Below, piece after piece: positions 1 through 10,530 of a DNA stretch of 64,000 nucleotides. Source of the stretch: Auanema rhodensis (taxonomy: Eukaryota; Nematoda; Chromadorea; Rhabditida; Rhabditidae). The first letter of the stretch is position 1; the number at the start of each line of letters is the position of its first letter. The stretch spans positions 22,626,501 to 22,690,500 of the forward strand of contig OZ059896.1 in the NCBI GenBank assembly GCA_964057225.1, written 5' to 3'. The notes beneath the pieces were generated by a model. It worked only from the letters and a program-made list of their open reading frames with translations. It did no database searches and was not told the DNA's origin. The translations under genes were made by a program, and so were the position numbers.

Positions 1-8
1 TATCAACT

Positions 9-30
9 GATATAAGTTCACACTTATATC
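9..30. other. Dyad 1: 9 bp perfect stem, 4 nt loop
   Basis: Bases 9-17 (GATATAAGT) are the reverse complement of 22-30 (ACTTATATC), with loop TCAC. The element recurs in every monomer. It is perfect in classes A, D, E, F and G, because position 31 lies outside the stem. G29 in classes B and C creates a mismatch. A14 to G in the Y units gives a G-T wobble, and T27 to A in A-prime units (16499, 18184, 20991) also breaks a pair. Cruciform or hairpin extrusion is possible but is inference. Confidence 0.8.
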
Positions 31-141
31 CTCGATTTTCACCCTGAAGAATTAATTTTTTCGTTGAATAACATTGTCCATCGTCTTTGCCTTGAAAAAA
101 GGAATCTAAAAACATCTACTTTTTGCTAAATTATTTTGAAA

Positions 142-153
142 TTTTTCGAAAAA
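142..153. other. Dyad 2: 12 bp palindrome in an A/T-run core
   Basis: TTTTTCGAAAAA at 142-153 equals its own reverse complement and is followed by a run of T, giving a strongly A/T-tracted centre to the monomer. In class D, C147 to T and A153 to C together destroy the palindrome. All other classes keep it. Phased A tracts of this kind commonly bend DNA; curvature here is inferred, not measured. Confidence 0.75.
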
Positions 154-180
154 ATTTTTGTCAAAATGTTTTTGGAAGTA

Positions 181-208
181 ATGTTGAGTGTACATGGAAA
201 CTCAACAT
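181..208. other. Dyad 3: 9 bp perfect stem, 10 nt loop
   Basis: Bases 181-189 (ATGTTGAGT) pair with 200-208 (ACTCAACAT) around a loop starting GTACATGG. In class D, G188 to T breaks one pair. The A200 to G change in A-prime units and C206 to T in k42, k91 and k113 leave G-T wobbles. Units k7 and k10 change only the loop (A192 to T, C193 to T). One unit at 62751 has C203 to A in the right arm. Confidence 0.8.
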
Positions 209-291
209 ACACTAATGCATCATTTTTCAAACGATCATAACTAATTTTTGTATTAAGCGTTTCTCAATGTAGTATAGTGCATTCGATGCGG

Positions 292-342
292 ATTTTTAAG
301 CTGCGTCGATCTGTGTTATCAGATTTGCGCTAGCTTAAAAAT
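292..342. other. Dyad 4: nested long hairpin, 11 bp outer stem
   Basis: Bases 292-302 (ATTTTTAAGCT) are the reverse complement of 332-342. Inside it GCG 303-305 can pair with CGC 328-330, with T331 bulged. A third helix pairs ATCTG 309-313 with CAGAT 320-324 around a 6 nt loop. The element is the most GC-rich and least variable part of the monomer. The common C334 to T variant only turns one pair into a G-T wobble. T295 to G in the D and E units around 46959-52575 breaks one outer pair. Confidence 0.75.
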
Positions 343-702
343 GCACCGAGATATCAACTGATATAAGTTCACACTTATATCCTCGATTTTCACCCTGAAG
401 AATTAATTTTTTCGTTGAATAACATTGTCCATCGTCTTTGCCTTGAAAAAAGGAATCTAAAAACATCTACTTTTTGCTAAATTATTTTGAAATTTTTCGA
501 AAAAATTTTTGTCAAAATGTTTTTGGAAGTAATGTTGAGTGTACATGGAAACTCAACATACACTAATGCATCATTTTTCAAACGATCATAACTAATTTTT
601 GTATTAAGCGTTTCTCAATGTAGTATAGTGCATTCAATGCGGATTTTTAAGCTGCGTCGATCTGTGTTATCAGATTTGCGCTAGCTTAAAAATGCACCGA
701 GA

Positions 703-3700
703 TATCAACTGATATAAGTTCACACTTATAGCCTCGATTTTCACCCTGAAGAATTAATTTTTTCGTTGAATAACATTGTCCATCGTCTTTGCTTTGAAAA
801 AAGGAATCTAAAAACATCTACTTTTTGCTAAATTATTTTGAAATTTTTCGAAAAAATTTTTGTCAAAATGTTTTTGGAAGCAATGTTGAGTGTACATGGA
901 AACTCAACATACACTAATGCATCATTTTTCAAACGATCATAACTAATTTCTGTATTAAGCGTTTCTCAATGTAGTATAGTGCATTCGATGCGGATTTTTA
1001 AGCTGCGTCGATCTGTGTTATCAGATTTGCGCTAGCTTAAAAATGCACCGAGATATCAACTGATATAAGTTCACACTTATAGCCTCGATTTTCACCCTGA
1101 AGAATTAATTTTTTCGTTGAATAACATTGTCCATCGTCTTTGCCTTAAAAAAAGGAATCTAAAAACATCTACTTTTTGCTAAATTATTCTGAAATTTTTC
1201 GAAAAAATTTTTGTCAAAATGTTTTTGGAAGCAATGTTGAGTGTACATGGAAACTCAACATACACTAATGCATCATTTTTCAAACGATCATAACTAATTT
1301 TTGTATTAAGCGTTTCTCAATGTAGTATAGTGCATTCGATGCGGATTTTTAAGCTGCGTCGATCTGTGTTATCAGATTTGCGCTAGCTTAAAAATGCACC
1401 GAGATATCAACTGATATAAGTTCACACTTATAGCCTCGATTTTCACCCTGAAGAATTAATTTTTTCGTTGAATAACATTGTCCATCGTCTTTGCTTTGAA
1501 AAAAGGAATCTAAAAACATCTACTTTTTGCTAAATTATTTTGAAATTTTTCGAAAAAATTTTTGTCAAAATGTTTTTGGAAGCAATGTTGAGTGTACATG
1601 GAAACTCAACATACACTAATGCATCATTTTTCAAACGATCATAACTAATTTCTGTATTAAGCGTTTCTCAATGTAGTATAGTGCATTCGATGCGGATTTT
1701 TAAGCTGCGTCGATCTGTGTTATCAGATTTGCGCTAGCTTAAAAATGCACCGAGATATCAACTGATATAAGTTCACACTTATAGCCTCGATTTTCACCCT
1801 GAAGAATTAATTTTTTCGTTGAATAACATTGTCCATCGTCTTTGCCTTAAAAAAAGGAATCTAAAAACATCTACTTTTTGCTAAATTATTCTGAAATTTT
1901 TCGAAAAAATTTTTGTCAAAATGTTTTTGGAAGCAATGTTGAGTGTACATGGAAACTCAACATACACTAATGCATCATTTTTCAAACGATCATAACTAAT
2001 TTTTGTATTAAGCGTTTCTCAATGTAGTATAGTGCATTCGATGCGGATTTTTAAGCTGCGTCGATCTGTGTTATCAGATTTGCGCTAGCTTAAAAATGCA
2101 CCGAGATATCAACTGATATAAGTTCACACTTATAGCCTCGATTTTCACCCTGAAGAATTAATTTTTTCGTTGAATAACATTGTCCATCGTCTTTGCCTTA
2201 AAAAAAGGAATCTAAAAACATCTACTTTTTGCTAAATTATTCTGAAATTTTTCGAAAAAATTTTTGTCAAAATGTTTTTGGAAGCAATGTTGAGTGTACA
2301 TGGAAACTCAACATACACTAATGCATCATTTTTCAAACGATCATAACTAATTTTTGTATTAAGCGTTTCTCAATGTAGTATAGTGCATTCGATGCGGATT
2401 TTTAAGCTGCGTCGATCTGTGTTATCAGATTTGCGCTAGCTTAAAAATGCACCGAGATATCAACTGATATAAGTTCACACTTATAGCCTCGATTTTCACC
2501 CTGAAGAATTAATTTTTTCGTTGAATAACATTGTCCATCGTCTTTGCTTTGAAAAAAGGAATCTAAAAACATCTACTTTTTGCTAAATTATTTTGAAATT
2601 TTTCGAAAAAATTTTTGTCAAAATGTTTGTGGAAGCAATGTTGAGTGTTTATGGAAACTCAACATACACTAATGCATCATTTTTCAAACGATCATAACTA
2701 ATTTCTGTATTAAGCGTTTCTCAATGTAGTATAGTGCATTCGATGCGGATTTTTAAGCTGCGTCGATCTGTGTTATCAGATTTGCGCTAGCTTAAAAATG
2801 CACCGAGATATCAACTGATATAAGTTCACACTTATATCCTCGATTTTCACCCTGAAGAATTAATTTTTTCGTTGAATAACATTGTCCATCGTCTTTGCCT
2901 TGAAAAAAGGAATCTAAAAACATCTACTTTTTGCTAAATTATTCTGAAATTTTTCGAAAAAATTTTTGTCAAAATGTTTTTGGAAGTAATGTTGAGTGTA
3001 CATGGAAACTCAACATACACTAATGCATCATTTTTCAAACGATCATAACTAATTTCTGTATTAAGCGTTTCTCAATGTAGTATAGTGCATTCGATGCGGA
3101 TGTTTAAGCTGCGTCGATCTGTGTTATCAGATTTGCGCTAGCTTAAAAATGCACCGAGATATCAACTGATATAAGTTCACACTTATATCCTCGATTTTCA
3201 CCCTGAAGAATTAATTTTTTCGTTGAATAACATTGTCCATCGTCTTTGCCTTGAAAAAAGGAATCTAAAAACATCTACTTTTTGCTAAATTATTCTGAAA
3301 TTTTTCGAAAAAATTTTTGTCAAAATGTTTTTGGAAGCAATGTTGAGTGTACATGGAAACTCAACATACACTAATGCATCATTTTTCAAACGATCATAAC
3401 TAATTTTTGTATTAAGCGTTTCTCAATGTAGTATAGTGCATTCGATGCGGATTTTTAAGCTGCGTCGATCTGTGTTATCAGATTTGCGCTAGCTTAAAAA
3501 TGCACCGAGATATCAACTGATATAAGTTCACACTTATAGCCTCGATTTTCACCCTGAAGAATTAATTTTTTCGTTGAATAACATTGTCCATCGTCTTTGC
3601 TTTGAAAAAAGGAATCTAAAAACATCTACTTTTTGCTAAATTATTTTGAAATTTTTCGAAAAAATTTTTGTCAAAATGTTTTTGGAAGCAATGTTGAGTG

Positions 3701-4563
3701 TTTATGGAAACTCAACATACACTAATGCATCATTTTTCAAACGATCATAACTAATTTCTGTATTAAGCGTTTCTCAATGTAGTATAGTGCATTCGATGCG
3801 GATTTTTAAGCTGCGTCGATCTGTGTTATCAGATTTGCGCTAGCTTAAAAATGCACCGAGATATCAACTGATATAAGTTCACACTTATATCCTCGATTTT
3901 CACCCTGAAGAATTAATTTTTTCGTTGAATAACATTGTCCATCGTCTTTGCCTTGAAAAAAGGAATCTAAAAACATCTACTTTTTGCTAAATTATTTTGA
4001 AATTTTTCGAAAAAATTTTTGTCAAAATGTTTTTGGAAGTAATGTTGAGTGTACATGGAAACTCAACATACACTAATGCATCATTTTTCAAACGATCATA
4101 ACTAATTTTTGTATTAAGCGTTTCTCAATGTAGTATAGTGCATTCGATGCGGATTTTTAAGCTGCGTCGATCTGTGTTATCAGATTTGCGCTAGCTTAAA
4201 AATGCACCGAGATATCAACTGATATAAGTTCAAACTTATAGCCTCGATTTTCACCCTGAAGAATTAATTTTTTCGTTGAATAACATTGTCCATCGTCTTT
4301 GCTTTGAAAAAAGAAATCTAAAAACATCTACTTTTTGCTAAATTATTTTGAAATTTTTCGAAAAAATTTTTGTCAAAATGTTTTTGGAAGCAATGTTGAG
4401 TGTACATGGAAACTCAACATACACTAATGCATCATTTTTCAAACGATCATAACTAATTTCTGTATTAAGCGTTTCTCAATGTAGTATAGTGCATTCGATG
4501 CGGATTTTTAAGCTGCGTCGATCTGTGTTATCAGATTTGCGCTAGCTTGAAAATGCACCGAGA
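703..4563. repeat. Irregular B/C/A segment (k2-k12)
   Basis: Unit starts and classes: 703 B, 1054 C, 1405 B, 1756 C, 2107 C, 2458 B, 2809 A-like mosaic (C136, T179, C248), 3160 A/C mosaic, 3511 B, 3862 A, 4213 B. The 2458 and 3511 B units share the rare loop change A192 to T with C193 to T, so they are copies of each other three units apart. No simple HOR fits the whole stretch. B and C units alternate imperfectly at its start. Confidence 0.85.
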
Positions 4564-5616
4564 TATCAACTGATATAAGTTCACACTTATATCATCGATT
4601 TTCACCCTGAAGAATTAATTTTTTCGTTGAATAACATTGTCCATCGTCTTTGCCTTAAAAAAAGGAATCTAAAAACATCTACTTTTTGCTAAATTAATTT
4701 GAAATTTTTCGAAAAAATTTTTGTCAAAATGTTTTTGGAAGCAATGTTGATTGTACATGGAAACTCAACATACACTAATGCATCATTTTTCAAACGATCA
4801 TAACTAATTTTTGTATTGAGCGTTTCTCAATGTGGTATTGTGCATTCGATGCGGATTTTTAAGCTGCGTCGATCTGTGTTATCAGATTTGCGCTAGTTTA
4901 AAAATGCACCGAGATATCAACTGATATAAGTTCACACTTATATCGTCGATTTTCACCCTGAAGAATTGATTTTTTCGTTGAATAACATTGTCCATCGTTT
5001 TTGCCTTGAAAAAAGAAATCTAAAAACATCTACTTTTTGCTAAGTTATTTTGAAATTTTTCGAAAAAATTTTTGTCAAAATGTTTTTGGAAGCAATGTTG
5101 AGTGTACATGGAAACTCAACATACACTAATGCATCATTTTTCAAACGATCATAACTAATTTTTGTATTAAGCGTTTCTCAATGTAGTATAGTGCATTCGA
5201 TGCGGATTTTTAAGCTGCGTCGATCTGTGTTATCAGATTTGCGCTAGCTTAAAAATGCACCGAGATATCAACTGATATAAGTTCACACTTATAGCCTCGA
5301 TTTTCACCCTGAAGAATTAATTTTTTCGTTGAATAACATTGTCCATCGTCTTTGCTTTGAAAAAAGGAATCTAAAAACATCTACTTTTTGCTAAATTATT
5401 TTGAAATTTTTCGAAAAAATTTTTGTCAAAATGTTTTTGGAAGCAATGTTGAGTGTACATGGAAACTCAACATACACTAATGCATCATTTTTCAAACGAT
5501 CATAACTAATTTCTGTATTAAGCGTTTCTCAATGTAGTATAGTGCATTCGATGCGGATTTTTAAGCTGCGTCGATCTGTGTTATCAGATTTGCGCTAGCT
5601 TAAAAATGCACCGAGA
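4213..5616. repeat. Four-unit block B-D-E-B, copied at 21342-22745
   Basis: Units k12-k15 share several rare marks with k61-k64: A337 to G in the first unit, A31 with A276 to T in the second, and C31 to G in the third. Shared private marks over four consecutive units show these are copies of one ancestral block, now about 17.1 kb apart. The D unit here (4564) differs from its partner by keeping the 142-153 palindrome and having a changed 134-138 stretch, so one copy was later partly converted. Confidence 0.85.
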
Positions 5617-8600
5617 TATCAACTGATATAAGTTCACACTTATAGCCTCGATTTTCACCCTGAAGAATTAATTTTTTCGTTGAATAACATTGTCCATCGT
5701 CTTTGCTTTGAAAAAAGGAATCTAAAAACATCTACTTTTTGCTAAATTATTTTGAAATTTTTCGAAAAAATTTTTGTCAAAATGTTTTTGGAAGCAATGT
5801 TGAGTGTACATGGAAACTCAACATACACTAATGCATCATTTTTCAAACGATCATAACTAATTTCTGTATTAAGCGTTTCTCAATGTAGTATAGTGCATTC
5901 GATGCGGATTTTTAAGCTGCGTCGATCTGTGTTATCAGATTTGCGCTATCTTAAAAATGCACCGAGATATCAATTGATATAAGTTCACACTTATATCCTC
6001 GATTTTCACCCTGAAGAATTAATTTTTTCGTTGAATAACATTGTCCATCGTCTTTGCTTTGAAAAAAGAAATCTAAAAACATCTACTTTTTGCTAAATTA
6101 TTTTGAAATTTTTCGAAAAAATTTTTGTCAAAATGTTTTTGGAAGCAATGTTGAGTGTACATGGAAACTCAACATACACTAATGCATCATTTTTCAAACG
6201 ATCATAACTAATTTCTGTATTAAGCGTTTCTCAATGTAGTATAGTGCATTCGATGCGGATTTTTAAGCTGCGTCGATCTGTGTTATCAGATTTGCGCTAG
6301 CTTAAAAATGCACCGAGATATCAACTGATATAAGTTCACACTTATATCCTCGATTTTCACCCTGAAGAATTAATTTTTTCGTTGAATAACATTGTCCATC
6401 GTCTTTGCCTTAAAAAAAGGAATCTAAAAACATCTACTTTTTGCTAAATTATTCTGAAATTTTTCGAAAAAATTTTTGTCAAAATGTTTTTGGAAGCAAT
6501 GTTGAGTGTACATGGAAACTCAACATACACTAATGCATCATTTTTCAAACGATCATAACTAATTTTTGTATTAAGCGTTTCTCAATGTAGTATAGTGCAT
6601 TCGATGCGGATTTTTAAGCTGCGTCGATCTGTGTTATCAGATTTGCGCTAGCTTAAAAATGCACCGAGATATCAACTGATATAAGTTCACACTTATATCC
6701 TCGATTTTCACCCTGAAGAATTAATTTTTTCGTTGAATAACATTGTCCATCGTTTTTGCCTTGAAAAAAGAAATCTAAAAACATCTACTTTTTGCTAAGT
6801 TATTTTGAAATTTTTCGAAAAAATTTTTGTCAAAATGTTTTTGGAAGCAATGTTGAGTGTACATGGAAACTCAACATACACTAATGCATCATTTTTCAAA
6901 CGATCATAACTAATTTTTGTATTAAGCGTTTCTCAATGTAGTATAGTGCATTCGATGCGGATTTTTAAGCTGCGTCGATCTGTGTTATCAGATTTGCGCT
7001 AGCTTAAAAATGCACCGAGATATCAACTGATATAAGTTCACACTTATAGCCTCGATTTTCACCCTGAAGAATTAATTTTTTCGTTGAATAACATTGTCCA
7101 TCGTCTTTGCTTTGAAAAAAGGAATCTAAAAACATCTACTTTTTGCTAAATTATTTTGAAATTTTTCGAAAAAATTTTTGTCAAAATGTTTTTGGAAGCA
7201 ATGTTGAGTGTACATGGAAACTCAACATACACTAATGCATCATTTTTCAAACGATCATAACTAATTTTTGTATTAAGCGTTTCTCAATGTAGTATAGTGC
7301 ATTCGATGCGGATTTTTAAGCTGCGTCGATCTGTGTTATCAGATTTGCGCTAGCTTAAAAATGCACCGAGATATCAACTGATATAAGTTCACACTTATAT
7401 CCTCGATTTTCACCCTGAAGAATTAATTTTTTCGTTGAATAACATTGTCCATCGTTTTTGCCTTGAAAAAAGAAATCTAAAAACATCTACTTTTTGCTAA
7501 GTTATTTTGAAATTTTTCGAAAAAATTTTTGTCAAAATGTTTTTGGAAGCAATGTTGAGTGTACATGGAAACTCAACATACACTAATGCATCATTTTTCA
7601 AACGATCATAACTAATTTTTGTATTAAGCGTTTCTCAATGTAGTATAGTGCATTCGATGCGGATTTTTAAGCTGCGTCGATCTGTGTTATCAGATTTGCG
7701 CTAGCTTAAAAATGCACCGAGATATCAACTGATATAAGTTCACACTTATAGCCTCGATTTTCACCCTGAAGAATTAATTTTTTCGTTGAATAACATTGTC
7801 CATCGTCTTTGCTTTGAAAAAAGGAATCTAAAAACATCTACTTTTTGCTAAATTATTTTGAAATTTTTCGAAAAAATTTTTGTCAAAATGTTTTTGGAAG
7901 CAATGTTGAGTGTACATGGAAACTCAACATACACTAATGCATCATTTTTCAAACGATCATAACTAATTTCTGTATTAAGCGTTTCTCAATGTAGTATAGT
8001 GCATTCGATGCGGATTTTTAAGCTGCGTCGATCTGTGTTATCAGATTTGCGCTAGCTTAAAAATGCACCGAGATATCAACTGATATAAGTTCACACTTAT
8101 AGCCTCGATTTTCACCCTGAAGAATTAATTTTTTCGTTGAATAACATTGTCCATCGTCTTTGCTTTGAAAAAAGGAATCTAAAAACATCTACTTTTTGCT
8201 AAATTATTTTGAAATTTTTCGAAAAAATTTTTGTCAAAATGTTTTTGGAAGCAATGTTGAGTGTACATGGAAACTCAACATACACTAATGCATCATTTTT
8301 CAAACGATCATAACTAATTTCTGTATTAAGCGTTTCTCAATGTAGTATAGTGCATTCGATGCGGATTTTTAAGCTGCGTCGATCTGTGTTATCAGATTTG
8401 CGCTATCTTAAAAATGCACCGAGATATCAATTGATATAAGTTCACACTTATATCCTCGATTTTCACCCTGAAGAATTAATTTTTTCGTTGAATAACATTG
8501 TCCATCGTCTTTGCTTTGAAAAAAGAAATCTAAAAACATCTACTTTTTGCTAAATTATTTTGAAATTTTTCGAAAAAATTTTTGTCAAAATGTTTTTGGA

Positions 8601-9126
8601 AGCAATGTTGAGTGTACATGGAAACTCAACATACACTAATGCATCATTTTTCAAACGATCATAACTAATTTCTGTATTAAGCGTTTCTCAATGTAGTATA
8701 GTGCATTCGATGCGGATTTTTAAGCTGCGTCGATCTGTGTTATCAGATTTGCGCTAGCTTAAAAATGCACCGAGATATCAACTGATATAAGTTCACACTT
8801 ATATCCTCGATTTTCACCCTGAAGAATTAATTTTTTCGTTGAATAACATTGTCCATCGTCTTTGCCTTAAAAAAAGGAATCTAAAAACATCTACTTTTTG
8901 CTAAATTATTCTGAAATTTTTCGAAAAAATTTTTGTCAAAATGTTTTTGGAAGCAATGTTGAGTGTACATGGAAACTCAACATACACTAATGCATCATTT
9001 TTCAAACGATCATAACTAATTTTTGTATTAAGCGTTTCTCAATGTAGTATAGTGCATTCGATGCGGATTTTTAAGCTGCGTCGATCTGTGTTATCAGATT
9101 TGCGCTAGCTTAAAAATGCACCGAGA
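5266..9126. repeat. Seven-unit (2457 bp) duplication (k15-k25)
   Basis: Units 5266-6669 (B, B with G333 to T, a B variant with C7 to T, T29 and A102, then a C-like unit with T29) recur as 7723-9126 with the same private marks. Between them, units at 6670 and 7372 are identical E-like copies (T85, A102, G130, but A54 and C334) separated by a B unit at 7021. The register is exactly seven monomers. Confidence 0.85.
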
Positions 9127-10530
9127 TATCAACTGATATAAGTTCACACTTATATCCTCGATTTTCACCCTGAAGAATTAATTTTTTCGTTGAATAACAT
9201 TGTCCATCGTCTTTGCCTTGAAAAAAGGAATCTAAAAACATCTACTTTTTGCTAAATTATTTTGAAATTTTTCGAAAAAATTTTTGTCAAAATGTTTTTG
9301 GAAGTAATGTTGAGTGTACATGGAAACTCAACATACACTAATGCATCATTTTTCAAACGATCATAACTAATTTTTGTATTAAGCGTTTCTCAATGTAGTA
9401 TAGTGCATTCGATGCGGATTTTTAAGCTGCGTCGATCTGTGTTATCAGATTTGCGCTAGCTTAAAAATGCACCGAGATATCAACTGATATAAGTTCACAC
9501 TTATATCCTCGATTTTCACCCTGAAGAATTAATTTTTTCGTAGAATAACATTGTCCATCGTCTTTGCCTTGAAAAAAGGAATCTAAAAACATCTACTTTT
9601 TGCTAAATTATTTTGAAATTTTTCGAAAAAATTTTTGTCAAAATGTTTTTGGAAGTAATGTTGAGTGTACATGGAAACTCAACATACACTAATGCATCAT
9701 TTTTCAAACGATCATAACTAATTTTTGTATTAAGCGTTTCTCAATGTAGTATAGTGCATTCGATGCGGATTTTTAAGCTGCGTCGATCTGTGTTATCAGA
9801 TTTGCGCTAGCTTAAAAATGCACCGAGATATCAACTGATATAAGTTCACACTTATATCCTCGATTTTCACCCTGAAGAATTAATTTTTTCGTTGAATAAC
9901 ATTGTCCATCGTCTTTGCCTTGAAAAAAGGAATCTAAAAACATCTACTTTTTGCTAAATTATTTTGAAATTTTTCGAAAAAATTTTTGTCAAAATGTTTT
10001 TGGAAGTAATGTTGAGTGTACATGGAAACTCAACATACACTAATGCATCATTTTTCAAACGATCATAACTAATTTTTGTATTAAGCGTTTCTCAATGTAG
10101 TATAGTGCATTCGATGCGGATTTTTAAGCTGCGTCGATCTGTGTTATCAGATTTGCGCTAGCTTAAAAATGCACCGAGATATCAACTGATATAAGTTCAC
10201 ACTTATATCCTCGATTTTCACCCTGAAGAATTAATTTTTTCGTTGAATAACATTGTCCATCGTCTTTGCCTTGAAAAAAGGAATCTAAAAACATCTACTT
10301 TTTGCTAAATTATTTTGAAATTTTTCGAAAAAATTTTTGTCAAAATGTTTTTGGAAGTAATGTTGAGTGTACATGGAAACTCAACATACACTAATGCATC
10401 ATTTTTCAAACGATCATAACTAATTTTTGTATTAAGCGTTTCTCAATGTAGTATAGTGCATTCGATGCGGATTTTTAAGCTGCGTCGATCTGTGTTATCA
10501 GATTTGCGCTAGCTTAAAAATGCACCGAGA
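9127..10530. repeat. Four consecutive class A monomers (k26-k29)
   Basis: Units at 9127, 9478, 9829 and 10180 are near-identical class A. The second also has A65, the mark of class F, while keeping T179. It is therefore an A/F intermediate or conversion product. Confidence 0.88.

Larger units (their letters stand above)
1..351. repeat. Reference monomer (k0, class A)
   Basis: This copy is used here as the coordinate frame for all monomer positions. It has T29, C31, A54, T65, C85, C91, G94, G101, G102, C119, A130, T136, C147, A153, T179, G188, T248, A255, A271 and C334. It carries intact versions of all four dyads. An EcoRV-type GATATC spans the unit junction (350 to 4 of the next unit) and was seen in every copy checked. 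A GCTAGC lies at 329-334 and an ATGCAT at 215-220. The start phase is arbitrary, because a tandem array has no intrinsic first base. Confidence 0.95.
1..702. repeat. Two class A monomers (k0-k1)
   Basis: Units at 1 and 352 are almost identical. The second has a private G to A near its position 286 (around 637). The array continues to the left of the window, since the first base lies inside repeat sequence with no flanking DNA. Confidence 0.9.

Noticed and set aside
11-16. TATA-like TATAAG in every monomer as a promoter
   Set aside because: It is part of the left arm of dyad 1 in a 69% AT sequence, where such a hexamer is expected. No initiator or downstream gene supports it.
61-75. CENP-B box candidate
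   Set aside because: Matches TTCG and the central A but lacks the essential CGGG, and the reverse strand gives nothing better.
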